6,371 nucleotides of DNA. Origin: Halanaerobiales bacterium. GTDB taxonomy: Bacteria > Bacillota_F > Halanaerobiia > DY22613. The DNA lies in the NCBI GenBank assembly GCA_023128035.1, contig JAGMES010000218.1, positions 1 to 6,371 on the forward strand. Reading direction: 5' to 3'. The stretch's first letter is position 1. Each line of letters begins with the position of its first letter. Below the pieces are notes generated by a model. The model was not told the origin of the DNA. It made no database searches and saw nothing but the letters and a program-made list of their open reading frames with translations. The translations under genes were made by a program, and so were the position numbers. This document shows positions 6,336-6,371 of the stretch, in pieces.

Positions 6336-6371
6336 ATGGCAAATAAGAGTGAACTCGTTCAGCTAAAGCTG
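6336..6371 (+). CDS. Possible start of a further ORF, cut by the window edge
   Basis: An ATG at 6336 opens a frame reading MANKSELVQLKL up to the last base of the window. The nearest ribosome-binding-like bases are only AGG (6323-6325), about ten bases upstream, so the start is weak. The same frame is open back to a TAA at 6282-6284, so a TTG at 6288 overlapping the exported-protein gene is an alternative start. There is no terminator after 6304, which would let it share the upstream transcript. Too little is visible to name a product. Confidence 0.35.
   Translation, partial: MANKSELVQLKL

Overview
The window is AT-rich DNA, and every gene I can support is on the + strand. Its largest gene encodes a 1497-residue TamB-type protein, a class that joins the inner membrane to the outer membrane, so the host should be a diderm (two-membrane) bacterium. 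The signals look like those of a Firmicute: strong purine-rich ribosome binding sites, a hairpin-plus-T-run terminator, an extended -10 promoter, and a sigma-70 family protein of Gram-positive flavour. Together these point to a low-GC diderm Firmicute; the Halanaerobiales are my best guess. This is inference, because no marker gene such as rRNA is present.

Layout. Positions 1-119 are a non-coding leader with a weak candidate promoter. Positions 120-4613 encode the TamB-like protein, which includes a visible tandem internal duplication. A sigma-70 family sigma factor follows 36 bases later (4650-5291, start chosen by me), in the same direction and probably on the same transcript. A very clear intrinsic terminator directly after the sigma stop (5291-5335) closes this two-gene unit.

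Positions 5336-5600 are AT-rich intergenic DNA. They hold a second copy of the terminator-arm sequence, an aborted six-codon reading frame behind an excellent ribosome binding site, two operator-like inverted repeats, and a good extended -10 promoter (5537-5565). This promoter starts a second unit. It contains a short helical ORF (about 5631-5819, start uncertain, possibly the C-terminal remnant of a TolC-like protein). That ORF overlaps a gene for a small exported protein of unknown function (5801-6304). The start of a further ORF may lie at the 3' edge (6336 onward).

How the parts may fit together: TamB-like proteins take part in outer-membrane protein assembly and lipid transfer, so its close linkage to a sigma factor suggests, but does not prove, that the sigma factor has an envelope-related regulon. 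The second unit is separately controlled; its secreted product, and the possible TolC echo beside it, are also consistent with an envelope theme. I see no mobile element, tRNA, rRNA or CRISPR array. I did not find a clearly new multi-gene system. The least explained part is the 5336-6304 unit.
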